A stretch of DNA of 23,095 nt, taken from the NCBI GenBank assembly GCA_964342305.1, contig CAYFGK010000118.1:1-23095 (forward strand), given 5' to 3'. The notes beneath the pieces are model-generated. The model saw only the letters and a list, made by a program, of their open reading frames with translations, ran no database searches and was not told where the DNA came from. Each line of letters opens with the position of its first letter. The stretch's first letter is position 1. Of the stretch, positions 7,683 through 14,396 are shown piece by piece. A program made the translations under genes and the position numbers. The DNA is from DT-110 sp964342305. GTDB taxonomy: Bacteria > Bacteroidota > Bacteroidia > Chitinophagales > Saprospiraceae.

Positions 7683-9032
7683 GTGATCAAGCTCCTTCTT
7701 TTTTGCTGCCTACTGCTGACCTTATTAAGCGGATGTTCTACTGATTCCTCGCTTTCCAAAACCGGACCGCCTAACATTGTCCTCATCTTCACGGATGATC
7801 TGGGGTACGGAGATCTGAGTAATTACGGGCATCCGACCATTCGGACGCCTCATCTGGACGAGATGGCCAGGGAGGGGATCAAGTTCACGTCCTTCTACGC
7901 AGCAGCTCCTGTGTGCACGCCTTCACGGGCAGCACTATTGACCGGCCGATATCCCATCAGGCATACGCCTTTCAATTTTGGGCCAGAATCGACGAATGGC
8001 CTGCCTGTCGATGAGGTAACTATTGCTGATTTGCTGGCGGAGCAGGGCTATGCGACCATGGCCGTGGGTAAGTGGCATCTTGGACACCTGCCCGAATACC
8101 TGCCTACGGCCAATGGATTTGATCACTTTTATGGGTTGCCATACAGCAACGATATGATTCTGCCATGGTGTCCGTGGTTAAGTGAAACCGATACGCTTTT
8201 TATGTACGAGGATGATCAGCCGGCACAAGTGATCAACTTTGATCAGGAAGGGCTCACAGAGACTTACACGGAGCGGGCCATTCAATTTATCAAAAACCAT
8301 CGGGAGGAGCCTTTCTTTCTGTACCTCGCCCATAGTATGCCCCATTTGCCGATCAGCGCCAGTGAGCGGTTCCGCGGCAAATCTAATGGCGGGTTGTATG
8401 GCGATGTGATCGAGGCGCTCGATTGGAGTACCGGAGAGATACTGAGCGCTTTACAAGAATTGGATCTGGACGATAACACCATAGTCATTTTTACCTCCGA
8501 TAACGGTCCCTGGCAGAACCTGCCCGACCGAATGTTACAACGGGGCGTCGAACCCTGGCACGGTGGCAGCGCCGGGCCGTTGCGGGGAGCTAAAGCCACC
8601 ACTTGGGAAGGCGGCTTTCGGGTGCCGTGTATGGTGCGCTGGCCCGGCAGGATACCGGCCGGCCAGGTAAGTGACGCCATGGTCTCCACGATGGACTTAT
8701 TTATTACCCTGGCGCAACTCGGAGGTGCTACTATGCCCACTGATCGCCCCATCGACGGGCATGATATATGGCCGCTTATAGCGGGGGAAACGCCCGATGC
8801 CCCCACTGAACCCTTCTTTTATTTATGGCTCGATTCGCTGCAGGCTGTGCGGGAAGGTCCGTGGAAGCTCCGGATGGCCTATCCGGAGCCCATCCAGCTA
8901 TATCACCTGGACCGTGATCCGGCTGAACGGTACAACGTAGCTGATCAGCACCCGGAGCGGGTGGAAGCCCTGCGCCAGCGGATGGTGACATTTGCGGAGG
9001 AGACGGGAGCAAAGATGTCAAAGGCGGAATAG
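7683..9032 (+). CDS. Exported sulfatase (alkaline-phosphatase superfamily), probable lipoprotein
   Basis: Hydrolyses sulfate esters. The open frame extends up to an ATG at 7518, but that extension crosses a terminator and encodes no family sequence. I place the start at the GTG at 7683, which gives a compact lipoprotein signal ending LLSGC (C18) and a 449-residue protein. The metal-binding pair D38-D39 is in FTDDLGYGDL. The formylglycine site is C78-T-P-S-R in APVCTPSRAALLTGR, a cysteine-type sulfatase needing a maturase that is not in this window. GKWHLGH, AHSMPH and FTSDNGPW supply further active-site residues. The C-terminal subdomain ends with LYHLDRDPAERYNVAD. The length suits the arylsulfatase A-like group. 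The substrate is probably a sulfated polysaccharide, by family analogy. It follows the SGNH gene but is separated by a terminator. A family B element follows the stop. Confidence 0.93.
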   Translation: MIKLLLFCCLLLTLLSGCSTDSSLSKTGPPNIVLIFTDDLGYGDLSNYGHPTIRTPHLDEMAREGIKFTSFYAAAPVCTPSRAALLTGRYPIRHTPFNFGPESTNGLPVDEVTIADLLAEQGYATMAVGKWHLGHLPEYLPTANGFDHFYGLPYSNDMILPWCPWLSETDTLFMYEDDQPAQVINFDQEGLTETYTERAIQFIKNHREEPFFLYLAHSMPHLPISASERFRGKSNGGLYGDVIEALDWSTGEILSALQELDLDDNTIVIFTSDNGPWQNLPDRMLQRGVEPWHGGSAGPLRGAKATTWEGGFRVPCMVRWPGRIPAGQVSDAMVSTMDLFITLAQLGGATMPTDRPIDGHDIWPLIAGETPDAPTEPFFYLWLDSLQAVREGPWKLRMAYPEPIQLYHLDRDPAERYNVADQHPERVEALRQRMVTFAEETGAKMSKAE

Positions 9033-9121
9033 TTCCTGAAAAGGCGGATAATTTTCGTGGGTGTCGGGTAGGTTGCGAAAATAGGAGATGCCATCTAGGA
9101 TGGCATCGGGGATGGCATCGT
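9033..9121 (+). repeat. Family B 3' element, copy B1
   Basis: The element begins at the sulfatase stop with TTCCTGAAAAGG. TTGCGAAAATAGGAGATGCC lies at 9073-9092. GATGCCATC at 9087-9095 can pair with either GATGGCATC at 9099-9107 or GATGGCATC at 9111-9119. It lies between convergent genes (sulfatase + and GlxA regulator -). Confidence 0.88.
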
Positions 9122-9142
9122 AGTAAGAAGTTGAACCTTTTC

Positions 9143-10129
9143 CTACCCAGCCACCTCCACCCTCCGCTGAAACTTCTGTCGATAAGCCGTAGGCGTTATC
9201 CCCACCCACCGCTTGAAGACGGTTCGAAAAGCTTTAGGATCACCGTAGCCCACTTCCATCATGACCTGATGCACGTTCCTGGTCTGTCCTTCGAGCAGGC
9301 GCTTGGCGGCCTCCATGCGCACGCGTTGTAGGTATTCCAGGATGGAGTTTTCGGTGGCCTGCTTGAAGCGGCGTTCCAGGGTGCGACGGGTGGTCGTATG
9401 CCGGCTGGCCAATTGTTCAACGGTTATCTTATCCGTGTAGTTGGATTCCAGAAATTCCTGGACCTGCAGGACTAAAGAATCGCCGTGATCCTTCTGGCCA
9501 TTGAACATCATGAATACTGATTGATCTTCTTTGTCTACATCGATCATGAAGGCTTTGGCCGTCAGGATAGCCAGTTCGCGTCCGCCGTATTTTTCGATCA
9601 GGTAGATGACCAGATTGGTAAAGGCGTAGGCACCACCACTGGTGTAGATGCCCTCGCTCTCGGTGATGATGCGTTCGGATTGCACATCGATTTCGGGGTA
9701 CTGTTGCTGTAATTGTGCCGCTTGTCCCCAGTGGGTAGAGCAGGTGCGCCCGTTGAGCATACCCGTCTCGGCCAGCAGGAAGACACCAATGCAGAAGGCA
9801 GCTACCTCAGCTCCCTGCTGGTGTTGTTGGTGCACCCAGTCGATCACTTCCTGGTTGTGCGCAATGGCCTCCCGCAAGTCTCCGTGAACGGCGGGAATGA
9901 TAATCAGGTCGGTGTTCTGTACCTCTGCCATGGTGCGGGGAGGCGTGACCGTATAGAAGCCATCAGCGTCATGAGCCGGCTTTTCGTGCCCCACGAATTC
10001 GATCTGAAATAGTCGTTTGCGGGTCTGCTGAAAAAACAGATCATTGGCCCAATTCAGGATCTGAAAGGTGCCCGCAATATTGACAATACTGTATTGCCCC
10101 TTGGGTACCAGAATGGAGACATGCTTCAT
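9143..10129 (-). CDS. GlxA-type AraC-family transcriptional regulator (DJ-1/PfpI + HTH)
   Basis: A 328-residue regulator. The N-terminal half (about residues 1-190) is a DJ-1/PfpI-like class I amidotransferase-fold domain starting MKHVSILVPKGQYSIVNI. It has an AAFCIGVFLLAETG segment at the position of the nucleophile elbow and STHWG after it. The C-terminal third (about 225-320) is an AraC-type double helix-turn-helix. It contains TTRRTLERRFKQAT in the first unit, and VHQVMMEVGYGDPKAFRTVF plus GITPTAYR in the second. Members sense small molecules or stress and activate neighbouring genes. The gene diverges from the VOC-VOC-SnoaL operon with a 122-base spacer containing spaced direct repeats. 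It is therefore the likely regulator of that operon, which is an inference from position. The inducer is unknown. Confidence 0.93.
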   Translation of the reverse strand: MKHVSILVPKGQYSIVNIAGTFQILNWANDLFFQQTRKRLFQIEFVGHEKPAHDADGFYTVTPPRTMAEVQNTDLIIIPAVHGDLREAIAHNQEVIDWVHQQHQQGAEVAAFCIGVFLLAETGMLNGRTCSTHWGQAAQLQQQYPEIDVQSERIITESEGIYTSGGAYAFTNLVIYLIEKYGGRELAILTAKAFMIDVDKEDQSVFMMFNGQKDHGDSLVLQVQEFLESNYTDKITVEQLASRHTTTRRTLERRFKQATENSILEYLQRVRMEAAKRLLEGQTRNVHQVMMEVGYGDPKAFRTVFKRWVGITPTAYRQKFQRRVEVAG

Positions 10130-10167
10130 AATTCAAGAAATTAGAGACAAAAGATACCACCACCGCC

Positions 10168-10199
10168 TGTCGCAATCAACCCCTAAGATTGTCGCATTC
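10168..10199. promoter_or_regulatory. Candidate AraC/GlxA operator: spaced direct repeats
   Basis: TGTCGCAATC at 10168-10177 and TGTCGCATTC at 10190-10199 are direct repeats matching at 9 of 10 bases. Their starts are 22 bases apart, about two helical turns. AraC-family proteins commonly bind such tandem half-sites. They lie between the divergent regulator and the VOC operon. Confidence 0.5.
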
Positions 10200-10251
10200 C
10201 CCGGTTTACCCAAATCCGTTTTTCCCGTAATGTTGTAGAAAACAATTCACT

Positions 10252-10707
10252 ATGGCATCCATCGCAGCCCAAAAGATCACGCCCTACCTGTGGTACGACC
10301 ATCAGGCACTGGAGGCGGCTGAATTTTACTGTTCCCTGTTTCCGGACAGTCAGATAACCTCCAAATCGAAGATGATCGTCACTTTCGATCTCGCCGGACT
10401 TTCTTTAATAGCTCTGAATGGTGGACCTCAGTTTTCCTTCAATGAGGCCATTTCACTAATGATTCACTGCGAGGATCAGGTAGAAGTGAATCACTTCTGG
10501 GATAACCTGACCGCCAATGGAGGATCCGAAAGCCGCTGTGGCTGGCTTAAAGACCGCTTTGGCCTGTCCTGGCAGGTGGTCCCAATCCGGTTTATGGAGA
10601 TGATGTCGAGCGGTGATCCCCAACAAACTAAGCGCGTCATGGATGCGCTGTTACAAATGAACAAGATTGAATTACCCGTTTTGGAGGCGGCTTTCGCCAA
10701 AAAATAA
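10252..10707 (+). CDS. VOC family protein, PhnB/3-demethylubiquinone-methyltransferase-like
   Basis: A 151-residue protein of the PhnB-like VOC group (PF06983, historically annotated 3-demethylubiquinone-9 3-methyltransferase). It starts with ITPYLWYDHQALEAAEFYCSLFPDS, which is diagnostic of this group. SLIALNGGPQFSFNEAISLMIHCEDQ and CGWLKDRFGLSWQVVP follow, with the usual C-terminal helix (DPQQTKRVMDALLQM). Despite the old name the family shows no methyltransferase fold, and the real activity is unknown. It is the first gene of a run of three with spacings of 20 and 3 bases. It diverges from the GlxA-like regulator, which probably controls it. The last codons (AAFAKK) contain a minus-strand copy of the dispersed 14-mer. 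Confidence 0.9.
   Translation: MASIAAQKITPYLWYDHQALEAAEFYCSLFPDSQITSKSKMIVTFDLAGLSLIALNGGPQFSFNEAISLMIHCEDQVEVNHFWDNLTANGGSESRCGWLKDRFGLSWQVVPIRFMEMMSSGDPQQTKRVMDALLQMNKIELPVLEAAFAKK
10689..10702 (-). repeat. Dispersed 14-mer, exact copy 3
   Basis: GGCTTTCGCCAAAA on the plus strand, within the final codons of the PhnB-like gene, five bases before the end of the stop codon. It encodes the A-F-A-K run. Confidence 0.85.
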
Positions 10708-10727
10708 CTCTGACATAAAACAAGTAT

Positions 10728-11114
10728 ATGAATCCGGTAGTCCACTTTGAATTGCCCTATAAAGTTGCCGTTCGGGCCGCTCACTTCTACGAGCAGGTCT
10801 TCGGTTGGAAAATCCAACAATTAGGCCCAGAAATGAACGATTATATATTGGTTACCACCACCGAATCGGATGCAGTTCCGGGTAAACCGGCCGGTGCCAT
10901 CGACGGTGGCATGTTTCCCGTCAAACCCGATTGGCCCGACCAGTATCCATCCATTGTGATCGGAGTGGGTAATGTGCAGGAAACAATCGAACTCATTACC
11001 AGGCACGGAGGTGAAGTCCACGGTGAGCCAATGGACATTCCCGGCACCGGCCTGTATGTCTCTTTCCGTGACACGGAGGGTAACCGAAACAGTATTTTAC
11101 AACCCAACATGTAA
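10728..11114 (+). CDS. VOC (glyoxalase-like) family protein
   Basis: A 128-residue VOC protein. HFELPYKVAVRAAHFYEQVFGWKIQQL is the standard first beta-alpha unit, IDGGMFPVKPDWPDQYPSIVIGVGNVQETIELI the middle, and IPGTGLYVSFRDTEGNRNSILQPN the end. It is of the group often annotated as glyoxalase or lactoylglutathione-lyase-like, but no specific substrate can be assigned. It begins 20 bases after the PhnB-like gene and is followed after 3 bases by the SnoaL-like gene, so it sits in the middle of a short operon. Two VOC proteins of different subfamilies side by side suggest handling of related small toxic compounds, which is an inference. Confidence 0.88.
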   Translation: MNPVVHFELPYKVAVRAAHFYEQVFGWKIQQLGPEMNDYILVTTTESDAVPGKPAGAIDGGMFPVKPDWPDQYPSIVIGVGNVQETIELITRHGGEVHGEPMDIPGTGLYVSFRDTEGNRNSILQPNM

Positions 11115-11117
11115 CCC

Positions 11118-11498
11118 ATGCTCAACCTCACTCTCAGCTCAAATTGCGGAAACGCACCTAAACAAGTGTTTCTCAAAGATTTTAATGTGGCCTTCGCCGA
11201 AGGTAATGTGGATTTCATAGTGGACCACGTATCTGAGGATATTGAATGGACCGTCATTGGTGATAGCACCATTGAAGGAAAAACCGAATTCGAAGCCGCC
11301 CTGCGAAGAATGGCTCACGTAAAGGCCGAATCCCTCACCATCAACGGTATCATAACCCACGGCAAAGAAGCTGCTCTCCACGGTGAAATGACGCTCAACA
11401 CCGGTGACACTTACATTTTCTGCGACATCTACGAATTTGTAAGCGCCGGTAAGCAGATCGTTCGGAAGATGCACTCTTTCGTTACAAAGGATGAATGA
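11118..11498 (+). CDS. SnoaL-like / NTF2-fold protein
   Basis: A 126-residue protein with the NTF2-like pattern. An N-terminal helix pair (KQVFLKDFNVAFAEGNVDFIVDHVSEDIEWTVIG) packs on a curved sheet (GKTEFEAALRRM, LTINGIITHGKEAALHGEMTL, YIFCDIYEFVSAGKQIVRKMHSF). Such SnoaL-like proteins serve as small-molecule cyclases, hydrolases or simple binding proteins. No catalytic residue can be assigned confidently here. The start at 11118 is three bases after the stop of the VOC gene, indicating translational coupling. A strong hairpin downstream ends the operon. The first ~12 residues (LTLSSNCGN) are not conserved-looking, so a later start is possible, but no other ATG fits as well. Confidence 0.78.
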   Translation: MLNLTLSSNCGNAPKQVFLKDFNVAFAEGNVDFIVDHVSEDIEWTVIGDSTIEGKTEFEAALRRMAHVKAESLTINGIITHGKEAALHGEMTLNTGDTYIFCDIYEFVSAGKQIVRKMHSFVTKDE

Positions 11499-11536
11499 GC
11501 AGGGAATACGTATTGCTCCGACGGGAATGTCTTAAA

Positions 11537-11577
11537 AATGGAATGGTCACAGCATGACGACCATTCCATTGTCTTTT
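11537..11577 (+). terminator. Terminator of the VOC-VOC-SnoaL operon
   Basis: Perfect 12-bp arms, AATGGAATGGTC (11537-11548) and GACCATTCCATT (11559-11570), flank a 10-base loop, followed by GTCTTTT. The T-run is also the start of a one-mismatch copy of the dispersed 14-mer (11574-11587). The open frame that starts inside this hairpin is not a gene. Confidence 0.75.
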
Positions 11578-11669
11578 GGGGAAAGCCAGATAATAGAGCA
11601 CTGAGCGTTCAATACGGATCAATACAAGCAATGTTTTGCACTAATTATTTTACGTTTTACATAAAAAGA

Positions 11670-11685
11670 TTATCTTTAAAGATAA
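11670..11685. promoter_or_regulatory. Candidate operator: perfect 16-bp palindrome
   Basis: TTATCTTTAAAGATAA is its own reverse complement and ends six bases before the ATG of the DUF2975 gene. It contains TATCTTTA, close to the Bacteroidota -7 pattern TAnnTTTG. It lies upstream of an operon that encodes an XRE repressor, so autoregulation is a natural hypothesis. Confidence 0.55.
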
Positions 11686-11691
11686 AAGAAC

Positions 11692-12255
11692 ATGGTGCAA
11701 GGGAAGATCCTTTCGTATTCCAAGGGGCTGTTTTGGGTATTCATGGTGCTATATGTGGGCTCTTTTATCCTGTTGCTGGGGTTAATGGCGTATTGGCACA
11801 TCAATCCCACGGATTTTGGAAATGTCGACATTACCTCGGGATTTGAGGCGGGTTTTGGCGTAAGCCGTATTACCTTCTCTCCGGAAAATATACCTCCCAG
11901 AGCGATTGTATTAAGCGAGATAAGTTACGCCATGGCCTGGTGGCTTATCCTCCGCAATACGCTGTTTTTTGTGTTAGGATTATTAATCTTGCTGCGCATT
12001 CGCTCCATTTTACAATCGTTCCAGTCCCTCCAATTATTTTATGAGACGAATATTCAGCATTTGCGTCAAATCGGGCAGTTGTTTCTGATCATAGCCGGAC
12101 TCAGTTTTATCAACTTTTATGCTGCCGAAGGGGACGTTCAAATTGACCTGACCCTTCCACTGGCCTCCCTTTTGGCGGCAGCCGGAGGATTTCTGATGAG
12201 CGAAGTATTCCGCGAGGGCTACGCACTGGCTGAAGACCAAAAATCCATTGTATGA
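11692..12255 (+). CDS. DUF2975 membrane protein
   Basis: A 187-residue integral membrane protein with about four hydrophobic segments: 13-35, about 83-105, about 128-145 and about 152-170. This layout, and its coupling to a small XRE regulator, are typical of DUF2975 proteins. An exposed segment, FGVSRITFSPENIPPRAI, lies between the first two membrane spans. The final codons overlap the next gene by four bases (ATGA at 12252-12255), so the two are translationally coupled. The function of DUF2975 is not known. The fixed pairing with a YozG-like repressor suggests a membrane sensor or a regulator/anti-regulator pair. A one-mismatch copy of the dispersed 14-mer lies inside the gene at 11853-11866. 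Confidence 0.88.
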   Translation: MVQGKILSYSKGLFWVFMVLYVGSFILLLGLMAYWHINPTDFGNVDITSGFEAGFGVSRITFSPENIPPRAIVLSEISYAMAWWLILRNTLFFVLGLLILLRIRSILQSFQSLQLFYETNIQHLRQIGQLFLIIAGLSFINFYAAEGDVQIDLTLPLASLLAAAGGFLMSEVFREGYALAEDQKSIV

Positions 12256-12464
12256 GGATTGTAATTACACTGGACGTGATGCTGGCCAGACGCAAGATGA
12301 AACTCAACGAACTATCGGAGAAAGTGGGTATTTCAGCGACCAACCTCTCGTTACTGAAAACGGGAAAAGCCAAGGGTGTACGATTCTCGACATTAGTGGC
12401 TATCTGTGAAGCCCTTGATTGTGAACCGGGGGATATTATTTCTATTGATAAAAGTCAACCCTGA
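12252..12464 (+). CDS. XRE-family (YozG-like) transcriptional regulator
   Basis: A 70-residue helix-turn-helix protein, essentially one Cro/CI-type domain. LDVMLARRKMKLNELSEKVGISATNLSLLKTGKAKGVRFSTLVAICEALDCEPGDII contains all five helices. The recognition helix is around ISATNLSLLKTGKAKGVRF. The size and the strong link to DUF2975 match the YozG group. It starts inside the last codon of the DUF2975 gene and ends four bases before the exported HExxH protein, so the three form an operon. The 16-bp palindrome ahead of the operon is its likely binding site, which is an inference. No ligand domain is present. Confidence 0.93.
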   Translation: MRIVITLDVMLARRKMKLNELSEKVGISATNLSLLKTGKAKGVRFSTLVAICEALDCEPGDIISIDKSQP

Positions 12465-12468
12465 TATT

Positions 12469-13581
12469 ATGAAAAATACGGTGTTGTTTATTCGGTGCCG
12501 GGTTCTGCTCCCGGTGCTTCTGGGCATGCTCTGCCTGCCACTATGGTCTCAGTCGATTGGGGATTGTGGTTGCGATTCACTATGGCGAAAGGATGCAGCC
12601 CGGGAGATGGTTGATTTGCTGGAGCAAGCCTCCCGCCAAAACGTGGCAGTCTGGCCCGGACTTAAGCTGGGGCAGGGTGCTATTGTACTCAATGCGGGCC
12701 AGGCAGTCAAGGGGAAACATTGCCTGGGAGTGTGGCAAGGCGGAGAGAACAAAGGATATTTTTGTTCCGGTGATGTCCCGGCCATGCTCACTCCTCTGTA
12801 CTCCTATTTCTACGCCACGGACACTATTACCAGTGGCTACGCGGTGTTGGCGAAAGCCGCAAAACAATCCTCTGACTTCCGCCAGTGGATGAAGCAATTG
12901 GCGATTGACCGGGCGGTGTATATGCCCGTATCGTTTCCCGACTTTCCCTTCGAATTGACCGCCCTCAAAAAGGTACAGCTTGCCATTCACGAATCGTTCC
13001 ACGTGGAGGTGATGTTGCCGGTCTGGTTTACAGGCCGGGGCCCGTGGCCGCGGTGGGATCGCCAGCCTGATCGTCCCGGTGTACAGGTTTGTTATACCCA
13101 TTCCGATACGATTGCGGCACTGATGCAAGGGGAAAAGGCAGCTTTGGCAAACATGGTGGAGGCTCTGCTTTCGCAAAAAAGGGAGGAAGCCATAGAAGCC
13201 GGGAGCCAGGCCCTGCAATGGCGCACCGAACGCTACGAATGGCTGGATACGGTAACGGTGGCGCTGCAGGATGGCAGCCCCGGCTCCTGTGCGACGGTAG
13301 AAGCGTTGATGGAACTGGAGGAGGGCCTGGCTGATTACGGCAGCTGGACTAAGCTGTACGAAGCTGGTGTAGTGGCACTTGAACAGTTATTGCAGCGGTA
13401 CCGCGCCAATCAGAAGGACCACTTTTACCTTACCGGGGCTATGTTTATGCACGCTATTTCGCTGATGCGGTCGGGGGATATTATGCCGGTCATTGAACGT
13501 ATTATCGCATCCGAATCCGTAAGCGAAGGCTCACTGCAGCGATTGTTCGAGGAGACGCTTCGGGTGTATCGCAAAGGGTGA
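12469..13581 (+). CDS. Exported HExxH (gluzincin-like) putative metallopeptidase
   Basis: A 370-residue protein from the ATG at 12469. The frame is open further upstream, but that part overlaps the XRE gene and only this start gives a clean signal peptide (CRVLLPVLLGMLCLPLWSQS, cleaved near residue 30). A zinc motif, H174-E175-S-F-H178, follows a helix (ALKKVQLAIHESFHVE). A glutamate pair, E284/E285, in LEEGLADYGSW could give the third ligand, as in gluzincins. Cysteines near the N-terminus (DCGCDSLW) and mid-protein may form disulfides or bind metal. I do not recognise a named family. Peptidase activity is inferred from the motif only. It is the third gene of the DUF2975-XRE operon, 4 bases after the XRE stop, and is followed by a family B element. 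An exact 12-mer of the dispersed word lies inside it. Confidence 0.75.
   Translation: MKNTVLFIRCRVLLPVLLGMLCLPLWSQSIGDCGCDSLWRKDAAREMVDLLEQASRQNVAVWPGLKLGQGAIVLNAGQAVKGKHCLGVWQGGENKGYFCSGDVPAMLTPLYSYFYATDTITSGYAVLAKAAKQSSDFRQWMKQLAIDRAVYMPVSFPDFPFELTALKKVQLAIHESFHVEVMLPVWFTGRGPWPRWDRQPDRPGVQVCYTHSDTIAALMQGEKAALANMVEALLSQKREEAIEAGSQALQWRTERYEWLDTVTVALQDGSPGSCATVEALMELEEGLADYGSWTKLYEAGVVALEQLLQRYRANQKDHFYLTGAMFMHAISLMRSGDIMPVIERIIASESVSEGSLQRLFEETLRVYRKG
12847..12858 (+). repeat. Dispersed word, exact 12-mer (copy 4)
   Basis: TTGGCGAAAGCC within the HExxH protein gene, read in frame as L-A-K-A. The two leading Ts of the 14-mer are replaced by TG. Confidence 0.75.
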
Positions 13582-13688
13582 AAAAGTTCCTGAGTAGAGG
13601 TTGTTTTTTCGTTGGCTGTCGGCTGGATTGCGAAAAAAGGAGATGCCATCTAGGATAGCATCCCCGATGGCATCCTAGATGGCATCCC
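13582..13688 (+). repeat. Family B 3' element, copy B2
   Basis: The element begins directly after the HExxH gene stop (AAAAAGTTCCTGAG). TTGCGAAAAAAGGAGATGCC lies at 13628-13647. A perfect 15-bp inverted repeat follows: GATGCCATCTAGGAT at 13642-13656 against ATCCTAGATGGCATC at 13672-13686, around a short CATC/GATG inner stem. The ATG at 13679 belongs to this repeat and is not the start of the next gene. Confidence 0.9.
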
Positions 13689-13726
13689 AATTTCGTACCT
13701 TCCCACCTCCACCCAACCCACCCAAC

Positions 13727-14344
13727 ATGCCCCTAAAACAATCCAGCAGCCGACTGGAAGGATTCAGTGATTCGGTCTTTGCCTTTGCCGCTACCTTACT
13801 GGTAGTCACCCTGGAAGTACCCGATAGTATCGATCAATTACGCGATATGCTGGTGGGATTCATCAGTTTCGGTATTAGTTTTGGTGGACTCGTCTACCTG
13901 TGGTACGTCCACAATCAGTACTTCCGCCGCATATCGGGTATCGACAACGGAATCATCATCCTGAATATGCTTCTGTTATTCGTCATCCTTTTCTATGTCT
14001 ACCCGCTCAAATTCCTGGCCAATACCATGATCGGTGAGAATATGCTGGGGTCGGCTGAGGATTTTGCCCTCGTCCTACAACTTTACGGCATTGGGTTCAT
14101 CTGCCTCTTTGCGATCGTCGCGGCCATGTACGCCTACGCAGCCCGGTCGGCCTTCGCTGCGGATAATCAGGAGGAGCTACGGTTCTACGCTCGTCACTTT
14201 GCCATTTTTGTCTTTGTCGGGCTGCTTTCTACCGGACTGGCTTACGCACAGGTAGGCCTGCGATTCGGAGTGTCAGGATGGGCCTATCTGCTAATTGGCC
14301 CCTTATGCTATATCCATGGAGTGCGCTACGGAGTGGATAACTGA
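13727..14344 (+). CDS. TMEM175-family (DUF1211) potassium-channel-like membrane protein
   Basis: A 205-residue protein from the ATG at 13727; a longer frame reaching 13679 begins inside a repeat and encodes a proline-rich stretch with no family match. The signature RLEGFSDSVFAFAATLLVV (R9 to about V27) is the conserved first-helix motif R...FSD..FA.A.TLL, which lines the pore in prokaryotic TMEM175 channels. Six hydrophobic segments follow, with SFGISFGGLVYLWYVHNQYF as the second. Bacterial members are two-repeat channels or their six-helix single repeats that assemble as tetramers and conduct potassium with low selectivity. It probably forms its own transcription unit. A TTTTGG...CCAAAA inverted repeat containing a variant of the dispersed word lies just after the stop. 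Confidence 0.9.
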   Translation: MPLKQSSSRLEGFSDSVFAFAATLLVVTLEVPDSIDQLRDMLVGFISFGISFGGLVYLWYVHNQYFRRISGIDNGIIILNMLLLFVILFYVYPLKFLANTMIGENMLGSAEDFALVLQLYGIGFICLFAIVAAMYAYAARSAFAADNQEELRFYARHFAIFVFVGLLSTGLAYAQVGLRFGVSGWAYLLIGPLCYIHGVRYGVDN

Positions 14345-14396
14345 TTTTGGTCAGGCTTTTGCCAAAACATTAATCGCGAAGTTCAGTCAATATAAG

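Noticed and set aside
8282..8806. 174-codon minus-strand frame inside the sulfatase gene
   Set aside because: It is opposite to conserved sulfatase motifs, with a low-complexity translation and no family resemblance.
3956..9032. SGNH hydrolase and sulfatase as one polysaccharide-utilisation operon
   Set aside because: A strong terminator lies between them and no SusC/SusD pair or glycoside hydrolase is present in the window.
9087..9119. GATGNCATC units as a CRISPR-like array
   Set aside because: There are only two or three 9-base units with 3-base spacing. They are self-complementary and there are no spacers of constant length or cas genes, so they are better explained as hairpin-forming repeats.
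11538..11846. 102-codon frame overlapping the DUF2975 start
   Set aside because: It begins inside the terminator hairpin and reads the DUF2975 gene out of frame.
12580..13218. 212-codon minus-strand frame within the HExxH protein gene
   Set aside because: It is antisense to a protein with a signal peptide and operon coupling, and its own translation shows no recognisable motifs.
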